64,000 bases of DNA from assembly GCF_022213955.1 (NCBI RefSeq), contig NZ_JAKNTW010000019.1:248001-312000 (forward strand), in the 5' to 3' direction. Shown one piece after another: positions 8,391 to 16,593 of this stretch. Each line of letters starts with the position of its first letter. The first letter of the stretch is position 1. Under the pieces are notes generated by a model. That model was not told the origin of the DNA. It was given only the letters and a program-made list of their open reading frames with translations, and did not search any database. This DNA comes from Dolomitihabitans soli (lineage in GTDB: Bacteria; Actinomycetota; Actinomycetes; Streptosporangiales; Streptosporangiaceae). Both the position numbers and the translations under genes were made by a program.

Positions 8391-8425
8391 ACTTGCATCA
8401 GCATCCCTCCGATGTACTTGCATCA
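8391..8425. repeat. Direct repeat pair ACTTGCATCA
   Basis: Two identical 10-mers, ACTTGCATCA, at 8391-8400 and 8416-8425, 25 bases apart, next to the inverted repeat at 8351-8372 and sharing its TGCAT core. Possible additional half-sites for the same regulator controlling the divergent ATPase promoter. Confidence 0.5.
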
Positions 8426-8507
8426 CAGTTAAGCTGCGAGCAAAGATGGACTACTGAAATGCCTTGCCCGACCGCGCGCAACATCTCGATCGCCCTGGGG
8501 ACCATCC

Positions 8508-8966
8508 ATGACGACACCTGTAGCACGCCGGCAAGCCGCGACGGGGGAGCCACCTCCGGGGTGGCTGCTCACCGCTCTGGTGAGCAATGCCAACGCCGAG
8601 ATCCCGGACCTTGACACCCGCGATCCCGCGTCCGCTGCCGTTGCGCGGGAGTTCGCCACCTCCCTGCTGTCCGAGTGGGGTGCGGGTGACCTGGTGTTCG
8701 ACGCTCAGGTCGTCATCTCCGAGCTGGTCACCAACGCGATCCGGCACGTGGGCGGTGTGGTGCGGGTCCGCCTGATCCGCAACGGCGTCAACCTGGCCTG
8801 CGCCGTCACCGACTCCAGCGCCGCGCTCCCCGTCATGTCGGAGGAGGAGGACTGCTTCGCCGAGTCCGGCCGCGGCCTGCACCTCGTCGATGCGCTCTGC
8901 TCCTCCTGGGGCTGGATCCAGGTCAACGACCACGGCAAACTCGTCTGGGCCGTCCTCACCCGCTGA
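8508..8966 (+). CDS. Anti-sigma-type ATP-binding protein (HATPase_c_2)
   Basis: A 152-residue protein matching the RsbW/SpoIIAB-like GHKL ATPase family. Visible are the N-box (VISELVTNAIRHVGG), an acidic VTDSS segment in place of the usual D-x-G-x-G, and a lid glycine motif (ESGRGLHLVDALCSSWGW). Family members bind ATP and act as anti-sigma factors or serine kinases, often with a partner sigma or anti-anti-sigma protein. None is encoded adjacent here. Many actinomycete copies instead sit beside XRE-DUF5753/DUF397 genes, as in this locus, and probably belong to that regulatory module. ATG 8508 is used; the preceding CTGGGGACC is only a weak ribosome-binding site. Role in development or antibiotic control is inferred. 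Confidence 0.88.
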   Translation: MTTPVARRQAATGEPPPGWLLTALVSNANAEIPDLDTRDPASAAVAREFATSLLSEWGAGDLVFDAQVVISELVTNAIRHVGGVVRVRLIRNGVNLACAVTDSSAALPVMSEEEDCFAESGRGLHLVDALCSSWGWIQVNDHGKLVWAVLTR

Positions 8967-8993
8967 GCCTGGTCACGGTAAGCTTCACCGTTG

Positions 8994-10073
8994 ATGTATC
9001 GACTCGTGTTCACGCAGATCCTGACGCGGTACGACGCCGAGGCCGTGCACCATCTGACGGTCAGGGCGCTACGGCTGCTCTCGGTCCTCCCGCTGGTCAA
9101 ACGCCTGCTGTACGGCAGGCTGGCCCCCCGCGACCCGGCGCTCCGCGTCCAGGCGTTCGGTGTGCACTTCCCCGGTCCCCTCGGCCTGGCCGCCGGCTTC
9201 GACAAGGACGCGGGATGCGTCGAGGCGATGGCCGCCTTCGGCTTCGGCCACGTCGAGGTCGGCACGATCACCGCGCACCCCCAGCCCGGCAACGCCCGAC
9301 CACGGCTGTTCCGGCTGGTCAAGGAGCATGCCGTGATCAACCGGATGGGCTTCAACAACGCCGGGGCACAGGCCGCCGCGCGCAGGCTCCGCAGACCGCG
9401 CGGCCTCCCGGTGGTGGTGGGCGTCAACATCGGCAAGACCAAGGTGGTCCCCGAGTCCGAGGCCGTCGACGACTACGTGACCAGCGCCAAGGAGCTGGCC
9501 CCGCTCGCCGACTACCTCGTGGTGAACGTCAGCTCGCCGAACACCCCCGGCCTGCGTGCCCTCCAGGCCGTCGATCTGCTGCGGCCGTTGCTGGAGTCGG
9601 TCAAGCAGGTGGCCGACGGCACGCCCCGCCGTACGCCGCTGTTGGTGAAGATCGCCCCGGACCTCGCGGACCAGGACATCGACGCGGTCGCCGACCTCGC
9701 CCTGGAGCTGGGCCTGGACGGCATCATCGCCACCAACACCACGATCAGTCGCGAGGGTGTCAGCAGCGCCGAGACCGGCGGGCTCTCCGGCCGCCCGCTC
9801 AAGGCCCGCTCCCTCCAGGTCCTGCGCAGACTGCGAGCCCGCGTCGGCGACCGTCTCACCCTGGTCTCCGTCGGCGGCGTGGAAGACGTCGACGACGTCT
9901 GGGAACGCCTGCTCGCCGGAGCCACCCTGGTCCAGGGCTACACCGGCATGATCTACGGCGGGCCGCTGTGGGCGGCCCGCATCCACCGCCAACTCGCCCG
10001 CCGGCTCCGCCGCCACGGCGCCACGTCCGTCCAGGAGATCATCGGCCGTACGGCGGGCAAACCATCAGTTTAG
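8994..10073 (+). CDS. pyrD: Quinone-dependent dihydroorotate dehydrogenase
   Basis: A 359-residue class 2 dihydroorotate dehydrogenase, the pyrimidine-pathway enzyme that oxidises dihydroorotate to orotate at the membrane and passes electrons to quinone via FMN. Diagnostic stretches are FPGPLGLAAGFDKDAG, the HVEVGTIT-x-x-PQPGN FMN loop, NRMGFNNAG, the catalytic-serine segment NVSSPNTPGLRALQ, the lysine in VKIAPDL and the phosphate-binding end LVQGYTGMIYGGP. The N-terminal ~40 residues form the membrane-associating helices typical of class 2. ATG 8994 is used; a TTG directly before it is equally possible and no strong ribosome-binding site decides. The gene stands alone here, away from other pyr genes, and its 3' end overlaps the convergent amidase gene by nine bases. 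Confidence 0.95.
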   Translation: MYRLVFTQILTRYDAEAVHHLTVRALRLLSVLPLVKRLLYGRLAPRDPALRVQAFGVHFPGPLGLAAGFDKDAGCVEAMAAFGFGHVEVGTITAHPQPGNARPRLFRLVKEHAVINRMGFNNAGAQAAARRLRRPRGLPVVVGVNIGKTKVVPESEAVDDYVTSAKELAPLADYLVVNVSSPNTPGLRALQAVDLLRPLLESVKQVADGTPRRTPLLVKIAPDLADQDIDAVADLALELGLDGIIATNTTISREGVSSAETGGLSGRPLKARSLQVLRRLRARVGDRLTLVSVGGVEDVDDVWERLLAGATLVQGYTGMIYGGPLWAARIHRQLARRLRRHGATSVQEIIGRTAGKPSV

Positions 10074-10901
10074 GTATTTCTGCAGGCCGTCGGCCAGGGA
10101 GGTGGCCATCTTCTGGCGGAACTTCGCGGTCTGGAAGGCGGCCGCCTCCTTCGCGTTCCGCATGTTCCCGAACTCGACGAAGATCTTGGGCACGGTCGAG
10201 AGGTTGAGCCCGCCGAGGTCGTTGCGGAAGTCGAGGCCCTTGGCACCGATATAGGTGGAGTACGGCTGCCCGCCGGACTTGAGCGCGTCGCGGACCGCGA
10301 TGCCGAGCTTGCGCGAGTCGCCCACCACCGGATCGACCGGCCCGTCGATCTTCTTCGGCATGATGACGTGGAAACCGTGGTTGCCCGCGGCGGATCCGTC
10401 GGCGTGCACCGAGATCGCCGCGTCCGCCTTCGCCTTGTTGCCGATCGCGGCCCGCTGGGTGATGCACGGGCCGACACCGGTGTTGTTGGGCCGGGTGAGC
10501 TTCACCGTGGCGCCGCGGTCCTTGAGGATCTTGACGAGGCGCTGGGAGACGTCCCAGTTGAAGGCGGCCTCGCTGTAACCGTTGTTGGTGGAGGTGCCGG
10601 TGGTGTCGCACGGCTTCCACTTGGTGAGCACGTTCACCTGGCGGTTGATGACCTTGGGGTTCTTGTAGTTGCCCCCGTTGTGACCTGGGTCGATGACCAC
10701 GGTCTTGCCGGCCAGCGGTTTGGCGCTCACCCCTCCGGAGGAGGGGGGAGTGGCCATCGGTTCCGCGGCGGCGGTGGCGGCGGCGGTGGCCGAAGGTGCG
10801 GGCAGGGAGCCGGAACCATTGGCGACGGCCCCGCCGCAGGCTGTGGTCAGCCCGCACAGGGCGGCGACTGTGGTGACACGTGCTCGACTGATCACTTTCA
10901 T
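10065..10901 (-). CDS. N-acetylmuramoyl-L-alanine amidase, lipoprotein
   Basis: A 278-residue Amidase_3 family zinc hydrolase that cleaves the bond between N-acetylmuramic acid and the stem peptide of peptidoglycan. The N-terminus has basic residues, a hydrophobic stretch and a lipobox (LTTAC), so the protein should be lipid-anchored outside the cell. An Ala/Pro/Ser-rich linker (about 25-60) leads into the catalytic domain, with the first zinc histidine in VIDPGHNGGN, a second histidine in ISVHADGS and the catalytic glutamate in FVEFGNM. AGGGGG precedes ATG 10901 very closely; the in-frame GTG two codons later has better spacing and may be the true start. The gene converges on pyrD. Confidence 0.92.
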   Translation of the reverse strand: MKVISRARVTTVAALCGLTTACGGAVANGSGSLPAPSATAAATAAAEPMATPPSSGGVSAKPLAGKTVVIDPGHNGGNYKNPKVINRQVNVLTKWKPCDTTGTSTNNGYSEAAFNWDVSQRLVKILKDRGATVKLTRPNNTGVGPCITQRAAIGNKAKADAAISVHADGSAAGNHGFHVIMPKKIDGPVDPVVGDSRKLGIAVRDALKSGGQPYSTYIGAKGLDFRNDLGGLNLSTVPKIFVEFGNMRNAKEAAAFQTAKFRQKMATSLADGLQKYLN

Positions 10902-10963
10902 CCCCCTACACCCAAAAGCTATCAGCCACCCAACTTACGTGCCCTCGGTGTGTGGCCGAGCCG

Positions 10964-11215
10964 TTATCTGGGGACGCGTTCGCCGACCTCTAGCCTCTGC
11001 AGCAGGGCGGCGAGCTCTCTGGCGTCCTCGGCGTCCAGGCCGAGCACCACGCGCGGCCGTCCCCAGGGATGGTCGATGGAGTGGGCCACGTAGCTGGCCA
11101 CGGACTCGGCGCCGCCATCGCCCGCTCGGCCGCGGGTGGCACGCCATTGTGCCCACGCTCGTTCGAGCTCCGCCGCGGCGCGCTGGGCACAGGAGACCAG
11201 TTCCGGATCACGCAT
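10964..11215 (-). CDS. Conserved small actinobacterial protein, function unknown
   Basis: An 83-residue soluble protein. The first half is an amphipathic helix (CAQRAAAELERAWAQWR), followed by a S-Y-V-A-H-S-I-x-x-P-W-G-R-P-R-V-V segment and an acidic-helical end (LDAEDARELAALLQRLE). I recall similar short proteins in other Streptosporangiales, but know no function. A GGGAG element precedes ATG 11215. It lies 62 bases upstream of the amidase gene on the same strand, so the two could be cotranscribed. Confidence 0.65.
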   Translation of the reverse strand: MRDPELVSCAQRAAAELERAWAQWRATRGRAGDGGAESVASYVAHSIDHPWGRPRVVLGLDAEDARELAALLQRLEVGERVPR

Positions 11216-11408
11216 GTCTTACTCCCGGTAAGACACCGACCACTCACCCGGCGGGCACACCAGAGCCCCACTCGCTGCCCCGTGACAGGCGAGTCGTCCG
11301 GTCTCGGGAAACCGGTCGGGCGACCCGGCGGGGGTCGGCGTCACGGCCCGAGTCAACACCAGTCGTTCGGTGCCACTTCGGAGATTGACCCAGACTTGGG
11401 CCTTCCTT

Positions 11409-12506
11409 TCATCCGTCGGGCCGCTCCGGGGCCGGACCCGTGCTTCGCCGTACGACGAGTGTGGGGGTGACCTGGCGGAGACGCGTGACCTTGCCGGGGT
11501 CGGCGATCCGGTCGCTGAGCAGCGCGGCCGCGGATCTGCCCATCGCGCGCCGCGGCTGGTCCACGCTGGTCAGCGAGATGTGGTGGATGGCCGACAGGTG
11601 CGTGTTGTCGTAGCCGACCACGGAGAGGTCCTCGGGGACCCGCAGGCCCAGCTCGCTGGCGGCGGTCAGCACGCCGAGGGCGACCATGTCGCTGGCGGCG
11701 AAGACGGCCGTCGGCCGGGGGTCGCGCGTCAGCAGGTTACGAGCCGCGCGTCGGCCGCCCTCCTCGCTGAAGTCGCCGTGCTCGACCATGATGTACGGCG
11801 CCAGCGCGTGCCTGCGCATCGCCACCAGGTAGCCCTCGCAGCGGAACCTGGCGGCCGACGACCGCGCCCCCTCGATGTGCGCGATGCTCCGGTGGCCGAG
11901 TTGCACGAGGTGGTCCACGGCGAGCCGGGCGCCGAGTTGGTCGTCGTCGACCACGATGTCCACGCCGTCCAGTTCGAAGTCGCGTTCGCCGACCACGACC
12001 GTCGGGGTATAGGCCGTCGCCTCGCTGAGCGTCTCGCTGACCGGCGGGATGCCCAGCAGGACCAGTCCGTCCACCCGAAGTTCGAGGAACGCCTCCACGG
12101 CCTCGTCCTCGAAGGCGCGCTCCCACTGGCTGTTGCCGATCAGCAGACGCAGCCCGTCGCCGTGCAGACTCTCCTGCAGGCCGTCGAGGAACTCGGAGTA
12201 GAACGGATTGTGCAGGTCGGCCACGAGCGCGCCGACCAGATGGGTACGGCCCTCGACGAGACTTCTGGCCACCGCGTTGGGCCGGTAGCCGAGTTCCCTC
12301 GCGGCTTCGAGTACGGCTTGCCTTCGATGCTCGCTGACGTGCGGAGATCCGCGTAGCACCAGGGAGACCAGCGATTTGGAGACGCCGGCTCGCTCGGCCA
12401 CGTTGCGGATGGTGGGCCGGGGGCGCGGGCCGAAGCCGTCGGATACGACGGCGGCCGCGAGAACCCGGGTTCGGGTGGCGGTGGTATTGACGGGCGGTCC
12501 TGACAT
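11409..12506 (-). CDS. LacI-family transcriptional regulator
   Basis: A 365-residue LacI/GalR-type regulator. The DNA-binding region is TIRNVAERAGVSKSLVSLVL with the hinge-helix area ELGYRPNAVARSLVEGRT (about residues 30-85). The remainder is a periplasmic-binding-protein-like sensor domain with family landmarks such as VGALVADLHNPFYSEFLDGL, DGLVLLG, a VDDDQLGARLAVDHL motif and a closing SVVGYDN. It should bind a sugar or related small molecule. The start at ATG 12506 is backed by GGGGAG. A Thr/Ala-rich extension of ~30 residues precedes the helix-turn-helix, which is longer than usual. No sugar transport or catabolic genes are adjacent, so its targets lie elsewhere; the neighbouring divergent gene is a TetR regulator. 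Confidence 0.93.
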   Translation of the reverse strand: MSGPPVNTTATRTRVLAAAVVSDGFGPRPRPTIRNVAERAGVSKSLVSLVLRGSPHVSEHRRQAVLEAARELGYRPNAVARSLVEGRTHLVGALVADLHNPFYSEFLDGLQESLHGDGLRLLIGNSQWERAFEDEAVEAFLELRVDGLVLLGIPPVSETLSEATAYTPTVVVGERDFELDGVDIVVDDDQLGARLAVDHLVQLGHRSIAHIEGARSSAARFRCEGYLVAMRRHALAPYIMVEHGDFSEEGGRRAARNLLTRDPRPTAVFAASDMVALGVLTAASELGLRVPEDLSVVGYDNTHLSAIHHISLTSVDQPRRAMGRSAAALLSDRIADPGKVTRLRQVTPTLVVRRSTGPAPERPDG

Positions 12507-12577
12507 GTGTCTCCCCGCGGAGCGTGGATGGGCACCTGCCACACCAAACGATCGAGTTCGGCACAGGGTACGGGTAA

Positions 12578-12592
12578 CTGCCGTTTTGGCAG
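12578..12592. promoter_or_regulatory. Inverted repeat between lacI-type and tetR-type genes
   Basis: Perfect CTGCC-N5-GGCAG inverted repeat about 70 bases from each of the two divergent regulator starts. Size and position fit an operator for either regulator; nothing in the sequence says which. Confidence 0.35.
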
Positions 12593-12659
12593 GCGGTGAG
12601 CGGAGGTTTCGCGATCTTCCCCAGGCCGCCGTCCGTGCCCTCTCCGCTAGTGTCTGGGT

Positions 12660-13331
12660 GTGGGTGCGACATCCGGAGCCGCCGAGCGGGGAAAGTCGCT
12701 GGCGCGGCCGGTCAGGCGAAGACTCAGCGTGGATCGCCGCCGCGAGGAGCTCATGGCCGCCGCGCTGGAGCTGTTCAGCCGGCACGACGCCGAGGAGGTG
12801 TCGATCGACGACGTCGCTTCGGCGGCGGGAGCGTCACGGGCGCTCGTCTACCACTATTTCGGCGGCAAGCAGGAGCTCTACGTGGCGTCGTTGCGGAGCG
12901 CTGCCACCGAGTTGGAGGAGCGCCTGCTCCCGCATGGCGGCGGGCGTCCCGTCGATGAACTGGCCGCCGGTCTGAGCCGCTACTTCGACTTCGTCGAGGA
13001 GCACGCGGCGGGGTTCGCCGCCCTGTTGAGGGGCGGGCCGGCCAACCGCAGCGGCGAGGTCGGCGAGATCGTCGACGGGGTCAGGCAGCGGTTGTTCCGG
13101 CTGATCTCCAGGCAGATGCGGGTGACCGATCCGGGGCCCGTGCTACGGGTCACGCTGCGCTCGTGGATCGCGTCGGTCGAGACGGCCGGCCTGGACTGGC
13201 TTGAGCACCGGGACCTCGAAAGGGCGGTGCTGGAGCGGGTGCTCGTCGCGCAGATGCTCGCCCTGCTCAGGGTCGCGGCCGACCACGACGAGGAGGTCGT
13301 GGTGGTGCTGACGGGCTTCACACGCCCGTGA
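12660..13331 (+). CDS. TetR-family transcriptional regulator
   Basis: A 223-residue TetR-family protein. The N-terminal helix-turn-helix (about 25-75) reads RREELMAAALELFSRHDAEE then SRALVYHYFGGKQELYVASL, the standard recognition-helix ending. The C-terminal half is an all-helical ligand domain with no specific signature I can assign. GTG 12660 gives ~22 basic residues before the first helix; an internal start is possible. The gene is divergent from the LacI regulator and converges on bldC. Ligand and targets are unknown. Confidence 0.9.
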   Translation: MGATSGAAERGKSLARPVRRRLSVDRRREELMAAALELFSRHDAEEVSIDDVASAAGASRALVYHYFGGKQELYVASLRSAATELEERLLPHGGGRPVDELAAGLSRYFDFVEEHAAGFAALLRGGPANRSGEVGEIVDGVRQRLFRLISRQMRVTDPGPVLRVTLRSWIASVETAGLDWLEHRDLERAVLERVLVAQMLALLRVAADHDEEVVVVLTGFTRP

Positions 13332-13342
13332 AGGGGAGGGGG

Positions 13343-13395
13343 CGGCGCCGGGCGGCCGGCGCCGTGGCCACTGGTGACCCCTGAAGGTCACAGTG
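13343..13395. terminator. Hairpins between tetR-type gene and bldC
   Basis: Two stem-loops in the gap between convergent genes: CGGCGCCG (13343-13350) with CGGCGCCG (13357-13364) around a six-base loop, then CACTGGTGACC (13369-13379) with GGTCACAGTG (13386-13395), which has one bulged base. Either could end transcription from both sides. Confidence 0.5.
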
Positions 13396-13468
13396 AGTGG
13401 CGAGCGCGCTCACATCGATGACGCGAGCGCGTCGCTGATCCCCCCTACGACTGGTGACGGTCCCCGCC

Positions 13469-13672
13469 CTACTCGGAGCGCTGCTGCGGAATCCCCGCGA
13501 GCAGCGCCCGAACCTCGGTCTCCCGGTAGCGCCGGTGACCGCCGAGGGTCCGGATGGACGTCAACTTGCCCGCCTTGGCCCACCGGGTAACGGTCTTGGG
13601 GTCGACGCGGAACATGGTCGCGACCTCTGCTGGCGTGAGCAGTGGCTCGGCCTCGGGTGTACGAGCTGACAT
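13469..13672 (-). CDS. bldC: BldC, MerR-like developmental regulator
   Basis: A 67-residue DNA-binding protein that corresponds almost residue for residue to Streptomyces BldC as I remember it: EAEPLLTPAEVATMFRVDPK, TVTRWAKAGKLTSIRTLGG and HRRYRETEVRALLAGIPQQR. BldC is a single winged-helix MerR-like domain that binds cooperatively to direct repeats and holds back entry into sporulation. Start ATG 13672 has a GGAGGAGAG element upstream and gives the family length; the frame is open further upstream but that part is not conserved. The neighbours (hypothetical protein, valine-type dehydrogenase, DUF3073, purM, purF) reproduce the order I recall around S. coelicolor bldC, which supports orthology. 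Confidence 0.97.
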   Translation of the reverse strand: MSARTPEAEPLLTPAEVATMFRVDPKTVTRWAKAGKLTSIRTLGGHRRYRETEVRALLAGIPQQRSE

Positions 13673-13994
13673 TTGTGCGGCCTCTCCTCCGTGTGGACCG
13701 GCGAGCGATCCTGCGACTGCTATTGCGCTTGTCACGGATGGTCCCCGTATGACCCTTCGCGTGCGGCTTTTCTGGGCCATAAGCGGCATCACCCGATGTG
13801 ACCATACAGCCACGTAGAGCGATTGGCGAGCCTTTCTGGGGCCCAACTCCATGTCCACGTGGTGATGTCACGCTCGGTGATTCTAGCGACACGTTTCGTG
13901 GTATCGCAGTGAAAACGGCAAACTACTCAGTTCGCAGAAGCGTGGGTGGGTTCCCCCTGACCAACAGATGCAGGTCAGACGGATGATTTGGGGC
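13673..13994. promoter_or_regulatory. bldC upstream region, no gene
   Basis: About 320 bases between the bldC start and the end of the upstream gene on the same strand. I see no ORF with a credible start here. It is less GC-rich than the flanks and holds a perfect CCACGTGG palindrome (13855-13862). It presumably carries the bldC promoter and a long 5' leader, but I cannot fix the promoter elements by eye. Confidence 0.4.
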
Positions 13995-14888
13995 TCAGTT
14001 GGCAGATTCCAGGAGTTGGATCGACTTCCACCGCAGGATCACCCGTTGGTACATGGCGAAGGCAAGCTCTTCCTGGCCTGTGTCTAAACCCGTCAGAGCG
14101 GCTCCCAGCTCGGCCACGGACTGATCGGACTGCAGGGTCTCGTCGTCCATCAGATGAACCAGGCCGCCGTAGTCGAGCTCGACGAGCGAGTGCGGGTGGA
14201 ACTCCTCCAGCCACCTGCCCACCTCCTCGACCTCTGTGGTCGTGGCGACCTCGCCCACGTGCCGGCGGATCACCGACAGTGCACGGGCCACCCGCCTGCG
14301 CGCCTGCGCCATCGAGGTGACGTAGAGCAGGTTACGGGTCGGAGCGGTGGTGGTCGAGCCGGCCTCCTGGCCCGGCTGGGCGGGCTCCGGCTGGGGGGCC
14401 TGCTGGTCGAGCACCAGCCAGCGCTCCGCGCCGTCGAACGGCACCAGCCAGGCCGTGGGAACGTGCCAGGTGGTGGTGAGGATGTAGGTCCGCAGCGCGG
14501 CGGAGCCGCCCTTCTGCTTGAACCGGTCGAAGTCGTCCGCGGTCTGCTCCACGATCGCCTTGGGCACGAACCGGTCCATCATCTTGGCCGGCGTGCTGCC
14601 GCGGAAGCGGGAGAAGGCCAGCCAAGAACGCAGCCGGCTCTGCCACGGGCACACATAGAGCACATCCTCGACCCGCCGCAGGTAGGCGTTGGGACTCTCC
14701 TGGGCGGGGGCGGGCAGCGGAGGCACGCTCAGCAGGCGTCGGACCGACTCGCCGTGCTCCGCGCGCAGCGCACCGGCCCGGCGCGGCCGCTCGCGCGATT
14801 CGGCATAGGTGACCCAGACACGGCGGTCTGGTTCGGCGAACGCGCTCAGCGGCTCGTAGACGCGAAGGTACGCGGCATAGGGCAGCAC
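13995..14888 (-). CDS. Conserved actinobacterial hypothetical protein
   Basis: A 297-residue soluble protein with no signal peptide or membrane segment. It starts [16 protein letters not shown] and carries an unusual density of Trp, Tyr and Arg ([39 protein letters not shown]). The middle holds a Pro/Gln/Thr-rich linker (about 165-185), and the end is acidic-helical ([20 protein letters not shown]). A protein in this position between bldC and the valine dehydrogenase gene is, as I recall, conserved in Streptomyces, but I know of no function. It is divergent from the dehydrogenase gene with about 115 bases between the assigned starts, so the two share a promoter region. Confidence 0.8.
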   Translation of the reverse strand: MLPYAAYLRVYEPLSAFAEPDRRVWVTYAESRERPRRAGALRAEHGESVRRLLSVPPLPAPAQESPNAYLRRVEDVLYVCPWQSRLRSWLAFSRFRGSTPAKMMDRFVPKAIVEQTADDFDRFKQKGGSAALRTYILTTTWHVPTAWLVPFDGAERWLVLDQQAPQPEPAQPGQEAGSTTTAPTRNLLYVTSMAQARRRVARALSVIRRHVGEVATTTEVEEVGRWLEEFHPHSLVELDYGGLVHLMDDETLQSDQSVAELGAALTGLDTGQEELAFAMYQRVILRWKSIQLLESAN

Positions 14889-15004
14889 GATGGCATCGTG
14901 TCATGAAGCACCCCTTGTTGTCCGGTCTCACTCCTCTGCTTGTGGATACGCTGAGTGTGATCTCTGCCGCATCGTCGCGGCGGACCGGACCGGGAGTCAC
15001 CACA

Positions 15005-16108
15005 GTGACCGACGTCTTCGGGCTGTCCCACAAGGACGCCAGCCCTACGACCAGCCAGGCCGCGCACGAGCAAGTCGTCTTCTGCGCCGACGAGCGCAGC
15101 GGCCTGCGCGCCATCATCGCGATCTACAGCACCGCGCTCGGCCCCAGCCTCGGGGGCACCAGGTTCTACCCATACGAAAGCGAACAGGCCGCGCTGGCCG
15201 ATGTGCTCAATCTCTCACGGGCGATGGCCTACAAGAACGCCCTGGCGGGACTCGACCTGGGAGGCGGCAAGGCCGTCATCATCGGCGACCCGGCCAAGGA
15301 CAAGAGCGAGGCGCTGCTGCGCGCCTACGGCCGCTTCGTGCAGTCGCTCGGCGGGCGCTATCTCACCGCCTGCGACGTCGGCACCTACAGCGAGGACATG
15401 GACGTCATCGCCCGCGAGAGCGAGTACGTGACGGGCCGCACCCCGGCCAACGGCGGCGCGGGAGACTCCTCCATCCTCACTGCCTACGGCGTGTTCCAGG
15501 GCATGCGGGCCGCCGCCGCGCACTCCTACGACACGCCCACCCTGCGCGGTCGCAGAATCGGCGTGGAGGGGGTGGGCAAGGTCGGCCACCGCCTGGTCGA
15601 CCTCCTCGTCGAGGACGGCGCCGAGGTGATCGTCTGCGACGTCGACGACCAGGCCGTGCAGCGCGTACGGCAGCGCCACCCGCGCGTGGAAGTGGCGGCT
15701 GACCAGGCCGAACTCACCGCGGCCGAGCTGGACGTCTACGCCCCCTGCGCGCTCGGCGGCGCGCTCGACGACGACACCGTGGCCAGGCTGCGCGCGACCA
15801 TCGTCTGCGGCGGAGCCAACAACCAGCTCGCCCATCCGGGAGTGGAGAAACTGCTCGCCGACCGCGGGATCCTCTACGCGCCCGACTACGTCGTCAACTC
15901 CGGCGGTGTGATCCAGGTCGCCGACGAGATCGGCGGTTTCAACATGGATCGGGCCCGCGCGAAGGCGTCCCAGATCTTCGACACGACCCTCAAGATTTTC
16001 GGGATCGCGTCAGAGGAAGGGGTACCTCCCGCCGTCGCAGCGGATAGGCTAGCGGAGCGCAGAATGTCGGAAGTCGGGCGGATTCGGGCCATTTGGTTGG
16101 GCCGCTGA
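15005..16108 (+). CDS. vdh: Valine/leucine-type amino acid dehydrogenase
   Basis: A 367-residue NAD-dependent Glu/Leu/Phe/Val dehydrogenase that reversibly deaminates branched-chain amino acids to 2-oxoacids. Key segments are [16 protein letters not shown], the catalytic-lysine loop [28 protein letters not shown], the nucleotide-binding [12 protein letters not shown] and the substrate loop APCALGGAL, followed by [13 protein letters not shown]. The start is set at GTG 15005 (MTDVFGLS) because GGGAG sits eight bases upstream and the length then matches Streptomyces valine dehydrogenase; the frame is open back to 14903 without such support. The position beside bldC and DUF3073 supports orthology with Streptomyces vdh, which feeds branched-chain units into fatty acid and polyketide synthesis. 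Valine versus leucine preference cannot be read from sequence. Confidence 0.9.
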   Translation: MTDVFGLSHKDASPTTSQAAHEQVVFCADERSGLRAIIAIYSTALGPSLGGTRFYPYESEQAALADVLNLSRAMAYKNALAGLDLGGGKAVIIGDPAKDKSEALLRAYGRFVQSLGGRYLTACDVGTYSEDMDVIARESEYVTGRTPANGGAGDSSILTAYGVFQGMRAAAAHSYDTPTLRGRRIGVEGVGKVGHRLVDLLVEDGAEVIVCDVDDQAVQRVRQRHPRVEVAADQAELTAAELDVYAPCALGGALDDDTVARLRATIVCGGANNQLAHPGVEKLLADRGILYAPDYVVNSGGVIQVADEIGGFNMDRARAKASQIFDTTLKIFGIASEEGVPPAVAADRLAERRMSEVGRIRAIWLGR

Positions 16109-16174
16109 CGCCCCACGCCCATACGGCGTACCGAGCCGGGCGCAAAACAGGTACGGTAATAGGCGAACGAGGAG

Positions 16175-16240
16175 CTGACGCCGTAAGTCAGGTGGCGTCA
16201 GTGCGTGGTGCGTTAGCGACGAGGGGTCGGGTGCGACCCC
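16175..16240 (+). promoter_or_regulatory. Structured 5' leader before the DUF3073 gene
   Basis: Two stem-loops lie in the 150-base gap before the DUF3073 start: CTGACGCC (16175-16182) pairing with GGCGTCAG (16194-16201), and GGGGTCG (16223-16229) pairing with CGACCCC (16234-16240). The second ends about 20 bases before the start codon. They may be an upstream terminator or a regulatory leader; I recognise no known riboswitch class. Confidence 0.4.
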
Positions 16241-16259
16241 GCATGAGGGGGTCGAGCCG

Positions 16260-16508
16260 ATGGGGCGCGGCCGAGCCAAGGCCAAGCAGGTGAAGGTTGC
16301 CCGCCAGCTGAAGTACAACAGTGGCGGCACCGATCTTGATCGTCTTCGCGAGGAGCTCGGAGTCAACCACAACGACTCCAACCACAACGACGACGACGCT
16401 CATGACTCAAACGATGAGAACGATGAGCTGGCCGATCGGTATGCCGATTACGCCGACGACTATGTCGATGACGAGGACCGCGAAGACGGCCCGTCTCGAC
16501 GAGGTTAG
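16260..16508 (+). CDS. DUF3073 protein with acidic tail
   Basis: An 82-residue protein beginning MGRGRAKAKQVKVARQLKY, the strongly basic DUF3073 signature, then a DLDRLREELG helix and a low-complexity tail rich in Asp, Asn, His and Glu (about residues 35-82). The charge split, a basic head and a very acidic tail, is characteristic of the family. DUF3073 proteins are almost confined to actinobacteria and their function is unknown; the head looks nucleic-acid-binding (inference). A GAGGGGG element precedes the ATG. The gene lies between vdh and purM, the position I recall for the Streptomyces homologue, and ends in a strong hairpin. Confidence 0.9.
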   Translation: MGRGRAKAKQVKVARQLKYNSGGTDLDRLREELGVNHNDSNHNDDDAHDSNDENDELADRYADYADDYVDDEDREDGPSRRG

Positions 16509-16531
16509 TCACTTCTTTTGTTGAGCAGAGC

Positions 16532-16566
16532 AAGACACCCGGGCGGCGACAGCCACCGGGTGTCTT
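16532..16566. terminator. Hairpin between DUF3073 gene and purM
   Basis: Perfect 11-bp inverted repeat AAGACACCCGG / CCGGGTGTCTT with a 13-base loop, midway between two convergent genes. A bidirectional terminator is the natural reading. Confidence 0.8.
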
Positions 16567-16593
16567 CTCCGTGCGGGCCCGGTTTCGCGGAAT

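Noticed and set aside
8324-8614. 96-codon plus-strand frame with many Cys and Met near its start
   Set aside because: The cysteine-rich start is a by-product of the TGCA repeats, and the frame runs into the ATPase gene in another frame.
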